NCBI RefSeq assembly: GCF_900107795.1
Contig: NZ_FNRL01000006.1
Coordinates: 229,418 to 293,417 of the forward strand
Source: Chitinophaga terrae (ex Kim and Jung 2007)
GTDB lineage: Bacteria > Bacteroidota > Bacteroidia > Chitinophagales > Chitinophagaceae
Length of the DNA: 64,000 bases
Direction of reading: 5' to 3'
Shown: piece by piece, positions 25,726-34,384 of the stretch
Numbering within the stretch: position 1 is the stretch's first letter
How the letters are laid out: each line of letters starts with the position of its first letter
Made by a program: the position numbers and the translations under genes
The notes under the pieces: generated by a model
Seen by the model: the letters and a program-made list of their open reading frames with translations, nothing else
Told to the model about the DNA's origin: nothing
The model's database searches: none

Positions 25726-27078
25726 ATGAAAAAACATCACTTATTATACCTCGCGATCTTTGCAGCAACATCTTTGTATAGTTGCAGCAAGTTTACAGAC
25801 ATCCGGACAGAAGGCGCTCTCACGCCCGGCGAATACCTGAACTTCCGTTACCTGATGAATAACCAGGACCTTAAACGGTCTGTGGATATGCCTGATTATT
25901 CGGCCGATGACACAGAATATACAGATAGCGCGATGCAAAAGTCGTTATCGCCCGAATACCTGCGGGGCTACATGTGGGCCGATCAGTATTACGACGCCAT
26001 CACCGCAGACCCGGACTGGAAAATATCGTATGCCTCCACCTATACGTGCAACCTTGTTATACAGGATGTAATGGGATCGGCCGGCGGCACGGTCCAGGAA
26101 AAGAACCAGGTAATAGCAGAAGCCCGCGTACATCGTGCCTATAACTATTTTATGCTGGTGAATGAATATGGCAAACAATACGATGCCGCTACCAGCAGTA
26201 AAGACCTGGGCGTTCCACTAATGCTGAAACCGGATGTGGCTGAAGTAGCCGTGCGGGGTACGGTGCAGGAGGCTTACGATCAGATCATTTCTGATCTTAC
26301 ACAAGCTATTCCTTCATTGCCCGATAAAAACAATTACAATATCTACCCTTCCAAAGCGGCGGCTTATGCGCTGTTAGCCAGAACTTACCTGCAGATGGGG
26401 CGCTTCGCCGAAGCCGGCGAGTATGCCGATAAAGCATTAACCATCCAGAACACCTTGTTGGATCTGCCTAATTCAACAGTTCCGCGGCATATTTACGACC
26501 CGGAAATTATCCTGGTGAAGGAAGCAGGAACCAGCCATACGTATAGCAACCTGCTGGTATTGAGCAAAGAACTGAAAGCGCTTTACCAGCCAACAGACAT
26601 ACGTTATACCAAGCTCACACAAGACTATACGTACAGCGGCAAAGTGTTCAGGGTAAATGCCAGTGAAATGGTGAATTACGAAACACGCAATGTTGGCGTA
26701 ACGGTGCCAGAAATGATGCTGATCAAGGCGGAAACCCTTGCCCGTGCGGGTAAAGCTAATGAGGCTATGGCGATTATCAATACCCTCCGGAAGAAGCGGT
26801 TTTCAGCGGCCGATTACAGTGAGCTGTCCGCTTCAACTGCCGATGAAGCTTTAATAAAGGTATTGGAAGAAAGAAGAAGAGAACTGGCATTCAAATCTAT
26901 TCGCTGGTTTGACCAGAAAAGACTGGCTGCGGAGCCGCGCTTTGCCAAACCAATCACCCGTACCAACCTGGTAAGCGGCGCCAGTTATACCCTTGCTCCT
27001 AACAGCAACAGGTATGTATACCCGATTCCTGCATACAACATTCAACTAAACCCAGCTTTAGAACAAAACCCGAGATAG
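25726..27078 (+). CDS. SusD/RagB-family outer-membrane lipoprotein
   Basis: 450 residues with lipobox SLYSC (Cys20). The N-terminus TEGALTPGEYLNFRYLMNNQ is that of the SusD-like group that occurs with TlpA-type genes (from memory). Middle helices include KAAAYALLARTYLQMGRFAEAGEYA, and the C-terminus has TVPEMMLIKAETLARAGKAN, INTLRKKRF and EERRRELAFKSIRWFDQKRL. It starts 11 bp after SusC and forms the lid of that transporter. Confidence 0.93.
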   Translation: MKKHHLLYLAIFAATSLYSCSKFTDIRTEGALTPGEYLNFRYLMNNQDLKRSVDMPDYSADDTEYTDSAMQKSLSPEYLRGYMWADQYYDAITADPDWKISYASTYTCNLVIQDVMGSAGGTVQEKNQVIAEARVHRAYNYFMLVNEYGKQYDAATSSKDLGVPLMLKPDVAEVAVRGTVQEAYDQIISDLTQAIPSLPDKNNYNIYPSKAAAYALLARTYLQMGRFAEAGEYADKALTIQNTLLDLPNSTVPRHIYDPEIILVKEAGTSHTYSNLLVLSKELKALYQPTDIRYTKLTQDYTYSGKVFRVNASEMVNYETRNVGVTVPEMMLIKAETLARAGKANEAMAIINTLRKKRFSAADYSELSASTADEALIKVLEERRRELAFKSIRWFDQKRLAAEPRFAKPITRTNLVSGASYTLAPNSNRYVYPIPAYNIQLNPALEQNPR

Positions 27079-27094
27079 GTAAACAACTGCTTAT

Positions 27095-29071
27095 ATGATA
27101 AAGGCTATCTGGAATATTATTATTGGTGCATGTTTCATGTGCCCTGCCCTTACTTCGGCCCAATATGTCAGGTTCACTCCTGAATTTACGAGGCCGGGCG
27201 ATTCGGTCACCTTATTCTACAACCCAACCAATACACCCCTACAGGGGCTGGCGCCCGTACAAGGGCGTATGTATACCTTCGCCAACAACGAGTGGCAGGC
27301 CAGGGACCTCACCATGCAAATGGTAGACAGTGGCTGGGTAACAAAATTTTACCTGCCTGAAGGTTCCGCTTTTTCTGTGTTCAATTTCGAAGCAAACGGG
27401 ATTGTCGACAAAGGAGGAAAAATGACCTATGCGACAATGCATACAGCAAAAGACGGGCGGATCATGGCACAGGGTTATACAACATGGGGATTTCTCCGCT
27501 CGCCCATGTTCCGGTCGGAAATGCCGCCAGTAGTAGATTCCTCAGCAATGATCGCAAAGGAAGTGACCATGATGTGGCTGAAGAACGAAATACTGCATCA
27601 CCCCGAAAGCCGCCGGCCTTTATACCCTTACGCCATAAGAGTGGTGAGGGAAGTAAGAGGAAAGGATGGCGACAGCATCATCCTGCGCGAGAACAAATTC
27701 ATCCTCTCGCAGCCCGATGCCACGGAACAGGAGTTGATACAGGTACGGGACGCCTACCAAAGTATGCTGGGCGACAAACAGCATGCAGATTCAGTGGATC
27801 AGTTGATCGCTGCCCGTTTTCCGAACGGTATTGCAGCCAGGGATATCATGATCAAAAAATTATTCCTTGCCAAACCGGAACAACGCGATGTCTTGTGGCA
27901 GGAATTTACCCAACGTTTCCCCCTGGGAAAACTCAGCAATACAGAGACAGAGAAAATGTATTACGGTAAAGTATACCGTGGCCGGGTATACGAAGCCGTA
28001 GGTAAAACAAAGAACTTATCCATACTGGATTCTATGATGGCCCCGGCTCCTTTTGTAGCGCTGACGGAGTTTCACCGCCTACTCATCATGAACGCATGGG
28101 AACACGACCAGGTCGGGTTCGATGAAGCCCTGGAGTATTCAGGTAAACTGGTGAAATATATAGAGGCCTACACAACAAAACGGGAAGGCGAGAACAGTAA
28201 CTTCTATACGCCATTGCAATGGAAACAATACATTCTCTCACTGTCGGTACCGGCATTTAAAGGCCATGCCGTTTTGCTGCACAAAGCGGGGAAAGACCAG
28301 GAAGCGCTTACCTGGTTGGAGAAAGTAAAGGACCAGCCGGATGCGAAGCGGGCCGACTTTCTGGACATCTACGCACAAGTGCTGATGAAAAACAACAGGC
28401 AGCGGGACGCGCAGGATGTTGCAGAAGCCGCAGCCCGCAACAATAAAGCCACTCCCGCTACTATTGAGATCCTTAAAAGCGCTTATGTTAAGAAGCACGG
28501 CAACGATAAAGGGTTTGACAGCTATTTTGAGTCAATGAAAAATACTGACGATCTGAATAAAGAGCGGGAAGCGTTGAAAGCGCAACTGATCAGGAGAGAT
28601 GCGCCGGAGTTCAGGCTGGAACAGATGAGCGGCGGAGAAGCAATTCTTTCCAGGTTGAAAGGCAAAATAGTGGTCCTGGATTTCTGGGCTACCTGGTGCG
28701 GTCCCTGCAAGGAAGCCTTACCCGGTATGCAGATGGTGGTGAACAAATACAAGAACGATAAAGATGTGCAGTTCTACTTTATTGCCACCCAGGAAACAAA
28801 GCCGGACTACAAACAGGCCATTAAGGAATTCATGCAATCGAAAGGCTATCATTTGTCGGTTTTGTTTGATGCAAAAGACAAGAACACCGGCAAACTGGAC
28901 GCTACCTATAACAAGTATGTAAAAGCGATGGGGTTTTCGGGCATCCCTGCCAAATTCATCATCGACCAGCATGGCGTTATCCGCTGGATGGGTTCAGGAT
29001 ACAAAGGCAGTCCCAGCGGCCTGGCTGATGAAATATCCTATATCGTTGAGTTGTTAAAGAAAGAAGGATGA
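27095..29071 (+). CDS. TlpA-type thioredoxin-domain protein
   Basis: 658 residues with a signal peptide (ending near TSAQ). Residues 20-490 are a helical/beta region with TPR-like segments (KDQEALTWLEKVKDQPDAKR). Residues ~505-650 are a TlpA/AhpC-TSA thioredoxin domain: VVLDFWATWCGPCKEALPGM with active-site Cys535 and Cys538, then FIIDQHGVIRWMGSGYKG with the cis-Pro in GIPAKF. It should act as a thiol-disulfide reductase in the periplasm. It is 16 bp after SusD and overlaps the next gene by 4 bp. The long N-terminal part is unassigned. Confidence 0.88.
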   Translation: MIKAIWNIIIGACFMCPALTSAQYVRFTPEFTRPGDSVTLFYNPTNTPLQGLAPVQGRMYTFANNEWQARDLTMQMVDSGWVTKFYLPEGSAFSVFNFEANGIVDKGGKMTYATMHTAKDGRIMAQGYTTWGFLRSPMFRSEMPPVVDSSAMIAKEVTMMWLKNEILHHPESRRPLYPYAIRVVREVRGKDGDSIILRENKFILSQPDATEQELIQVRDAYQSMLGDKQHADSVDQLIAARFPNGIAARDIMIKKLFLAKPEQRDVLWQEFTQRFPLGKLSNTETEKMYYGKVYRGRVYEAVGKTKNLSILDSMMAPAPFVALTEFHRLLIMNAWEHDQVGFDEALEYSGKLVKYIEAYTTKREGENSNFYTPLQWKQYILSLSVPAFKGHAVLLHKAGKDQEALTWLEKVKDQPDAKRADFLDIYAQVLMKNNRQRDAQDVAEAAARNNKATPATIEILKSAYVKKHGNDKGFDSYFESMKNTDDLNKEREALKAQLIRRDAPEFRLEQMSGGEAILSRLKGKIVVLDFWATWCGPCKEALPGMQMVVNKYKNDKDVQFYFIATQETKPDYKQAIKEFMQSKGYHLSVLFDAKDKNTGKLDATYNKYVKAMGFSGIPAKFIIDQHGVIRWMGSGYKGSPSGLADEISYIVELLKKEG

Positions 29072-30165
29072 TCAGGATACTGGCGTTAGTATTAAGCCTG
29101 GCAGTATTTACAGGCGCACGCGCGCAACGTTCGGTAGAAGCCAGGTTTCAGAATAAAGACACTATCCACTTTGCCGGCACATTAACCCTGCCCGACGGGC
29201 AGGGTCCCTTTACTGCAGTAGTATTTGTTTCAGGCACCGGGCAGCAAGACCGCGATGGGACTATGGCCGGGCATAAGATGTTCAAATACCTGGCAGATTC
29301 GCTGGTTCGTATAGGCATTGCATCGTTAAGGGTAGATGACAGGGGAGTGGGCGGAACAAACGGAAATTATGCAGAAGCTACTACCTGCGATTTTGCGCAG
29401 GATGCCCTGGCGGCGGTCCGTTTCCTGAAAACACAGCCGCATATTGGAAAAGTGGGGCTGATAGGACATAGCGAAGGAGGCGCCGCTGTGATCATGGCGG
29501 CAGCCGAAAGCAGGGAGGTAGCATTTGTGGTAACCCTGGCAGGACTGGCCTCCAGGGCAATTGAATCGCTGAAAGAGCAGAACAGGAATCTCATACAGCT
29601 GGCGCCCATCAGCAACTACGACAAGAAGCGTCATGAAACTATTACGCTGCGGATGCTGGATACAGCTTATCGCTATGCCGGCGACAGCCTGCTGGAAAGC
29701 AGGTTGCGGGCTACCCATGCCGCCTGGAAACAGGCAGACGACAGCGCCTTCCTGGCGGACAACCCGGGGAAGTATGATCACCTCCGTTTCTTCCTTGAAT
29801 CTTATATCCATACGGCTAAGGGCAGGTGGTACCAGTACCAGATCCGCTGGGAGCCCGACAGCTTCCTGCGGCAGATACAAGTGCCATTCCTGGCCTTAAA
29901 TGGAGACAAGGATATTATGGTGCCGGCAGCACTTAACTTATCGAACATCAAAAGAGTATTAACTGCTGCCGGAAACAAGGATGTAACAACAGTAGCGCTT
30001 CCCGGCTTAAACCATCTCCTCCTCCGCTGTGAGAAATGTACAAACGAAGAGCTGCCGAAGTTAAAAGGCGACTTCGATGAAACCGCATGGCTGGCGATTA
30101 AAAACTGGTTAATCCGTCACCAATATGGGATCGGCCATCTTACCGGCGGTTCGAGGATCGAATAA
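29068..30165 (+). CDS. Secreted alpha/beta hydrolase
   Basis: 365 residues with signal peptide MIRILALVLSLAVFTGARAQ. The nucleophile elbow is GLIGHSEGGAA (Ser135); an oxyanion-type loop VVFVSGTGQQDRDG and RVDDRGVGGTNG precede it, and the acid/His part is in LALNGDKDIMVPAA and ALPGLNHLL. This is the dienelactone hydrolase / serine-aminopeptidase-like group common in Bacteroidota. It begins in an ATGA overlap with the TlpA-type gene and ends the operon; its 3' end overlaps the convergent GNAT gene by 57 bp. Substrate unknown. Confidence 0.86.
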   Translation: MIRILALVLSLAVFTGARAQRSVEARFQNKDTIHFAGTLTLPDGQGPFTAVVFVSGTGQQDRDGTMAGHKMFKYLADSLVRIGIASLRVDDRGVGGTNGNYAEATTCDFAQDALAAVRFLKTQPHIGKVGLIGHSEGGAAVIMAAAESREVAFVVTLAGLASRAIESLKEQNRNLIQLAPISNYDKKRHETITLRMLDTAYRYAGDSLLESRLRATHAAWKQADDSAFLADNPGKYDHLRFFLESYIHTAKGRWYQYQIRWEPDSFLRQIQVPFLALNGDKDIMVPAALNLSNIKRVLTAAGNKDVTTVALPGLNHLLLRCEKCTNEELPKLKGDFDETAWLAIKNWLIRHQYGIGHLTGGSRIE

Positions 30166-30693
30166 CATAGCGGTACAGAGACAGTTCCTGCATTGTTTAC
30201 CCTGCAGTATCTGGTAGTTAACGCAGCTTTCACAGCCTTTCCAGAAAGCCTGGTCGTGGGTGATAGCGTCGTAGATGACCGGTTCGAAGCCCAGGCGGGA
30301 ATTCAGCTTCATTATAGCCATGCCTGTAGTGATACTGAAGATCTTTGCATCAGGGTAACGCTCCCTCGACAACTGGAATATCCGCTGTTTAATGTGTTTG
30401 GCTACGCCTTTTTCCCTCCATTCGGGACGCACGATCAAACCGGAGTTGGAAACAAATTCGCCTCCGCTCCAGACTTCTATATAGGAAAACCCAATCCAGT
30501 CGCCATCGGGGGAAGTCGCAATTACGGCGTTCCCCTTCCTGATCTTTTCGTTTATAGTCTCGGGATTTCTTTTAGATATACCTGTTCCCCTTGCCTTGGC
30601 GGAAGATTCCATTTCATTGATAATGGATAAGGTGTATTGAGTGTCGGTTTCGTTTGCGATACGGATTATAAAACCGTTGCTTTCCGGGTCCAT
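30109..30693 (-). CDS. GNAT acetyltransferase, N-acetylglutamate-synthase-like
   Basis: 194 residues from ATG 30693 (MDPESNGFIIRIANETD; AAAAAAGAAA precedes it). GNAT acetyl-CoA motif A is in NSGLIVRPEWREKGVAKHIK. The start (RIANETD..., SSAKARGTGISKR) and the cysteine cluster CESCVNYQILQGKQCRNCLC match, from memory, the GNAT protein found beside argG in arginine operons of Bacteroidota and proposed to make N-acetylglutamate. Here no other arginine gene is adjacent. The cysteines may bind a metal. Its 3' end overlaps the convergent hydrolase gene. Confidence 0.8.
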   Translation of the reverse strand: MDPESNGFIIRIANETDTQYTLSIINEMESSAKARGTGISKRNPETINEKIRKGNAVIATSPDGDWIGFSYIEVWSGGEFVSNSGLIVRPEWREKGVAKHIKQRIFQLSRERYPDAKIFSITTGMAIMKLNSRLGFEPVIYDAITHDQAFWKGCESCVNYQILQGKQCRNCLCTAMLFDPRTAGKMADPILVTD

Positions 30694-30720
30694 TTTCTTT
30701 TTTGTTTTTATTTGAAGAAT

Positions 30721-30738
30721 AACAGGCAAATACCTGTT
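30721..30738. promoter_or_regulatory. Inverted repeat before GNAT gene
   Basis: Perfect 6-bp arms AACAGG and CCTGTT with a six-base centre, 28 bp upstream of the GNAT start. Position fits an operator; binding factor unknown. Confidence 0.35.
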
Positions 30739-30866
30739 TTCTGACTCACCCCGTGTATGGCAATATCTGTTCCCGTGAATGCTAAAAACCTATGCTCTCA
30801 TCTAAGCCCTTGTTCAGCCTGGATTTCGGATTTGTTAAAATTGCAGCTGCTGCTTTGACGGCATGA

Positions 30867-30914
30867 AAAACCCTTCAGTTTCTGAAGCCTGTCTTCAAAA
30901 ACTGAAGGGTTTTT
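30867..30914 (-). terminator. Long hairpin terminator after DKNYY gene
   Basis: Arms of about 14 bp (AACCCTTCAGTTT type) with a second inner stem CTGAAG/CTTCA, followed by TTTTT on the minus strand (A-run on the other side, so it may act in both directions). It lies 31 bp past the DKNYY-protein stop. Confidence 0.8.
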
Positions 30915-30944
30915 ATAGCTATCCTTTTGCCCTGTTGGGCAGGG

Positions 30945-31682
30945 TTACCAGGCGCCCTGTCGCTGAAGCAGGTCTTTAAATTCTGCTTCTGTTATCTCTG
31001 CGTCAAAATGATAATAGGTGTTTTTATCTTTTGCGATGGTGATATTTTCTTTAAACACCTGAAATGTTTCATAGTCGGCCTGGCGGAACAAGGTATCCTG
31101 GAGGATAACATTCCTGGCATCCTTCCCATAATTTGCATTCAGCGCCACGAATGTTGCCGGGTCGGCCTTAATTACCTTTTTACCCCGCCAGAGCAGGTAT
31201 TTTTTGTCCCTCGCATAGCTATCGTCGATCCTTTCAAAAGACTCCGCATCCACACCTTTGATAGCAACGGGTTTGTAGGAATAGTATTCCATCATCCAAA
31301 GGCCGTTCTTGTCTTTTGCAAAGGAGGTTGTTTTTCTTTTCCTTCCTTCTTCATCCACGAAAAACCCGGTATCCAGTACAGTAAAGGTTTCATAATCCAC
31401 CTTCTTGTCTATCCCTGCTACATTATAAATATGATTTTTGTCCCTGGCAAAGTAGATGTTCAATACTTCAAACGTTGCAGGATCAGCTTCCCTGAATGCC
31501 TCTCCTGCCCTGTAACAACGGTTCTTGTCCCTGGCAAAGTCGAGTTGCCAGACGAAAGTTTCGGGATCTGCATTTTTTACGGGGTAGCGATTATAACATA
31601 TGCCTTTGCCCTGGATATTAAAATAACCATTGCCTGCGGGTATGTCTTTGTCGGATTGTAGTTGTATTGGTTTCGTCCACAT
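30945..31682 (-). CDS. DKNYY-repeat protein
   Basis: 245 residues, soluble, no signal peptide. It consists of repeats built around D-K-N-hydrophobic-Y with a following AD..TF. segment: ARDKNRCYRAGEAFREADPA, ARDKNHIYNVAGIDKKVDYE, AKDKNGLWMMEYYSYKP, ARDKKYLLWRGKKVIKADPA, IAKDKNTYYHFDAEITEAEF. This is the DKNYY family, of unknown function and variable repeat number. A single-gene unit with its own terminator. Confidence 0.85.
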   Translation of the reverse strand: MWTKPIQLQSDKDIPAGNGYFNIQGKGICYNRYPVKNADPETFVWQLDFARDKNRCYRAGEAFREADPATFEVLNIYFARDKNHIYNVAGIDKKVDYETFTVLDTGFFVDEEGRKRKTTSFAKDKNGLWMMEYYSYKPVAIKGVDAESFERIDDSYARDKKYLLWRGKKVIKADPATFVALNANYGKDARNVILQDTLFRQADYETFQVFKENITIAKDKNTYYHFDAEITEAEFKDLLQRQGAW

Positions 31683-31969
31683 ACGTTTGGGGATTATAAT
31701 TTTTGTTAACTACAATAGTTGAAATCAGCTCCGCAAATATACCTGAACCTGTTATTCTCACAAAATAGCCGGCGCCGGTATAACAGGAACGGCTAAATTA
31801 CGTTCATGAGCTCTACATACCGTTGCCCATTTTCCGCCATTTTTTTCCCGCCATACACAACCTTGTTATGAGAAAAACTGAAACTGAGTGCTTTGAACTT
31901 GTAAGGATTGCTATATGTTCAGGAAGCATGGCTTTTGATCTGCAACCCCGAACACTTAAATATTTTTTT

Positions 31970-32509
31970 ATGAAGATGCAGTTGTTTTTTATGGCAGGAA
32001 TTATCGCCGTTTCCCTTGGCGTCAGCTCGTGCTCAGATAACGATGACGAGATCATCGACAACCCTTATTTAACAGAACATGACAAGAGCTTCATGCTGCA
32101 GGCCACCTATGGAAACTGGAGCGAGGTGGACATGGGAAAACTGGCAGATTCTGTATCCACAGATTCCAGCGTCCGGATGTTCGGAAGAAAAATGCAGGCA
32201 GATCACAGCGATGCGCAAAATAACCTTAACAGCATCGCCGGCAGCTGGAACATCGACCTGCCAGACACGCCGGATAGCGCGCACATCGCCCTGCGCCAGC
32301 AATTGCAGCAAAAGAATGGGAAGAGCTTCGACACTGCCTATATCTCAGGACAGATCAAGGATCACGCGAAAACAATTGCATTGTTTGAAGACGCCGCAGC
32401 CAACAGCAGCCAGGTAGCGCTTAAAAATTACGCGGCCAAATACCTGCCCGCCATAAAAATGCACAAGGCAATGGCAGATACAATGGCATTGAGATTGATG
32501 CGACCGTAG
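31970..32509 (+). CDS. DUF4142 lipoprotein
   Basis: 179 residues from ATG 31970; an in-frame extension upstream to 31823 is unlikely since it would bury the signal peptide. Lipobox SLGVSSC (Cys21). The mature domain is four-helical with the DUF4142 pattern DKSFMLQATYGNWSEVDMGK, VRMFGRKMQADHSDAQNNL and IALFEDAAANSSQVALKNYA. This family has a ferritin-like fold and sits in the periplasm or at a membrane; its role is unclear, sometimes tied to stress. Single gene. Confidence 0.88.
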   Translation: MKMQLFFMAGIIAVSLGVSSCSDNDDEIIDNPYLTEHDKSFMLQATYGNWSEVDMGKLADSVSTDSSVRMFGRKMQADHSDAQNNLNSIAGSWNIDLPDTPDSAHIALRQQLQQKNGKSFDTAYISGQIKDHAKTIALFEDAAANSSQVALKNYAAKYLPAIKMHKAMADTMALRLMRP

Positions 32510-32585
32510 TTGCCAATATCATTGAACAGATTTACCAGTGGCAACCGCCCTTTGATTGACCTGTTCGTCATATAAACACCCAATA

Positions 32586-34280
32586 ATGTTTAAAAAGGAG
32601 CTAATCAACACCGGATACCTGTTGTGGATAATATATTGCCTGTATTCCTGCAGGCAATCAGCTCCTTTTAACAACACAACGCCGGCATGGTATAAAAATG
32701 AATTTATTTATAACCTGGATGTGAAAACGTTCAAGGATAGTGATGGCAACGGAACCGGCGACTTTAAAGGGCTGACAGAACAGCTGGACTATCTCCGGTC
32801 GCTGGGCGTAACCACTCTCTGGCTGGCGCCTTTTCAGCCCTCGCCCCGGCAGGATGATGGTTACGATGTATCCGATTACTACGGAATTGACCCTGAAGTG
32901 GGAGATTCCACTTCGTTCAGGGAATTCCTGGAAGCGGCGCATCGAAGACAGATGCGCGTGATCATGGATGTAGTATTGAACCATTCTTCCATCGAACACC
33001 CATGGTTCCGCCAGTCGCGCGATTCGTCGTCTCCGAAGCATAACTGGTACCTGTGGTCGGCCAGGCGGCCGAAGGACTGGGATAAGGGCTCGGGGTTTCC
33101 CGGGGTTGAGAACGAAACGTGGACCCGCGACAGTGTAACAGGGCAGTATTTCTTTCATCGCTTTTATCATTTCGAACCGGACCTGAACTTCCAGAACCCG
33201 GAAGTGGTTGCGGCTTCCAGGCAGATATTGGGTTACTGGCTGGAAAAGGGAGTGGATGGCTTCAGGCTGGATGCGGTGCCGTTTATTATTGCTGATCCGC
33301 GGAAGTCGGCGGCGCACCCGGAACATGATTTCGATATACTGCACCAGCTTGTCAGGTCGGTAAAAGACCGGCATCCTTCGGCGGTGTTATTGGGAGAAGC
33401 CAACGTTACGCCGGCGGAGAATGAAGATTATTTTTCGGAGGCCAAAGACGGGTTGGATATGATGTTTAATTTCTACGTTAACCAATACCTCTTTTACGCG
33501 GTGGCGTCAGGCAATACAAAGTTTTTAGCGGAGGCGCTTGACAAAACCACCCGGAAACCCGCAGTTGCGCAATGGGCCTATTTCCTGCGAAATCATGATG
33601 AAGTGGACCTGGGCCGGTTAAGCCGCCGGCAGCTGCAGGAAACGTATAAGGAGCTGGGGCCGGATACCAGTATGCAGTTGTATGGCCGGGGAATACGGCG
33701 AAGGTTGGCGCCAATGTTAGGCAACAATAAGCAACGGCTGCAGATGCTTTACAGCCTGCTGTTTGCTTTACCTGGTACGCCGGTGATCCGCTACGGAGAG
33801 GAAATAGGCATGGGCGACACCCTGGTGTTAAAAGAGCGGCTGGCTATACGAACGCCTATGCAATGGAACAACCGGAAAAACGGCGGTTTTTCGATCGCTG
33901 ATTCGTGTATCCGCCCTGTTATCAGTACCGGCGTCTACAGCTATTATAACGTTAACGTAGCTACGCAGTTGCAGGACAGCGCCTCCCTGCTTAACCATAT
34001 CCGCCGGATGGTATCGTTGCGCAAACGTTTTCCCATGATCGGCGCAGGGTACTGGGAGATAGTGAACACGCATTCCCCGCAAACGTTAACGTTGCGGTAT
34101 ACCGATAAAAAGTCGACACTGATAACCTGCTTTAACTTCAGTGACAAACCCGTGCAATTACGTCTTGACCTTCCCCGCGAGACAAAGCTTACCAACCTGT
34201 ATACCGGCCGGAAGAATGTTGCGGGCAACCAGGCGCTTGCCCTTGAACCTTACGGATGGAGATGGTACCTGTTAAATTAA
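32586..34280 (+). CDS. GH13 alpha-glucan enzyme, trehalose-synthase-like lipoprotein
   Basis: 564 residues from ATG 32586, with lipobox CLYSC (Cys22). GH13 regions: VIMDVVLNHSS (region I), DGFRLDAVP with nucleophile Asp229, LLGEANV with acid/base Glu271, and FLRNHDE with Asp338. The start WYKNEFIYNLDVKTFKDSDG, the short insert and the C-terminal beta domain resemble trehalose synthases/GH13_16 and related glucosyltransferases. As a lipoprotein it would act outside the cytoplasm, unlike cytoplasmic TreS. It may hydrolyse or isomerise short alpha-glucans. Confidence 0.85.
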   Translation: MFKKELINTGYLLWIIYCLYSCRQSAPFNNTTPAWYKNEFIYNLDVKTFKDSDGNGTGDFKGLTEQLDYLRSLGVTTLWLAPFQPSPRQDDGYDVSDYYGIDPEVGDSTSFREFLEAAHRRQMRVIMDVVLNHSSIEHPWFRQSRDSSSPKHNWYLWSARRPKDWDKGSGFPGVENETWTRDSVTGQYFFHRFYHFEPDLNFQNPEVVAASRQILGYWLEKGVDGFRLDAVPFIIADPRKSAAHPEHDFDILHQLVRSVKDRHPSAVLLGEANVTPAENEDYFSEAKDGLDMMFNFYVNQYLFYAVASGNTKFLAEALDKTTRKPAVAQWAYFLRNHDEVDLGRLSRRQLQETYKELGPDTSMQLYGRGIRRRLAPMLGNNKQRLQMLYSLLFALPGTPVIRYGEEIGMGDTLVLKERLAIRTPMQWNNRKNGGFSIADSCIRPVISTGVYSYYNVNVATQLQDSASLLNHIRRMVSLRKRFPMIGAGYWEIVNTHSPQTLTLRYTDKKSTLITCFNFSDKPVQLRLDLPRETKLTNLYTGRKNVAGNQALALEPYGWRWYLLN

Positions 34281-34352
34281 GCAATGCACTTTTAAATTGG
34301 TTATGTCCGAAATTGAATGAAAATTGTCATTTCAGACAAGTATACTAAAAGG

Positions 34353-34360
34353 TACCTTTG
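34353..34360 (+). promoter_or_regulatory. Promoter -7 box for GAPDH
   Basis: TACCTTTG matches the Bacteroidota TAnnTTTG element and lies 24 bp before the ATG at 34385. It overlaps the TTG codon at 34358, which therefore is unlikely to be the start. Confidence 0.55.
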
Positions 34361-34384
34361 TATTACAGATTAAAATCCAATGGT

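Noticed and set aside
30927..31661. Plus-strand open frame (244 codons) opposite the DKNYY gene
   Set aside because: The minus-strand frame has clear repeats; the plus frame is a cysteine- and phenylalanine-rich mirror.
31823..31969. N-terminal extension of the DUF4142 protein
   Set aside because: The lipoprotein signal peptide starts only at 31970.
34358..34384. Upstream TTG start of GAPDH
   Set aside because: It lies in the promoter box TACCTTTG, and GAPDH begins with MIKVAINGFG at 34385.
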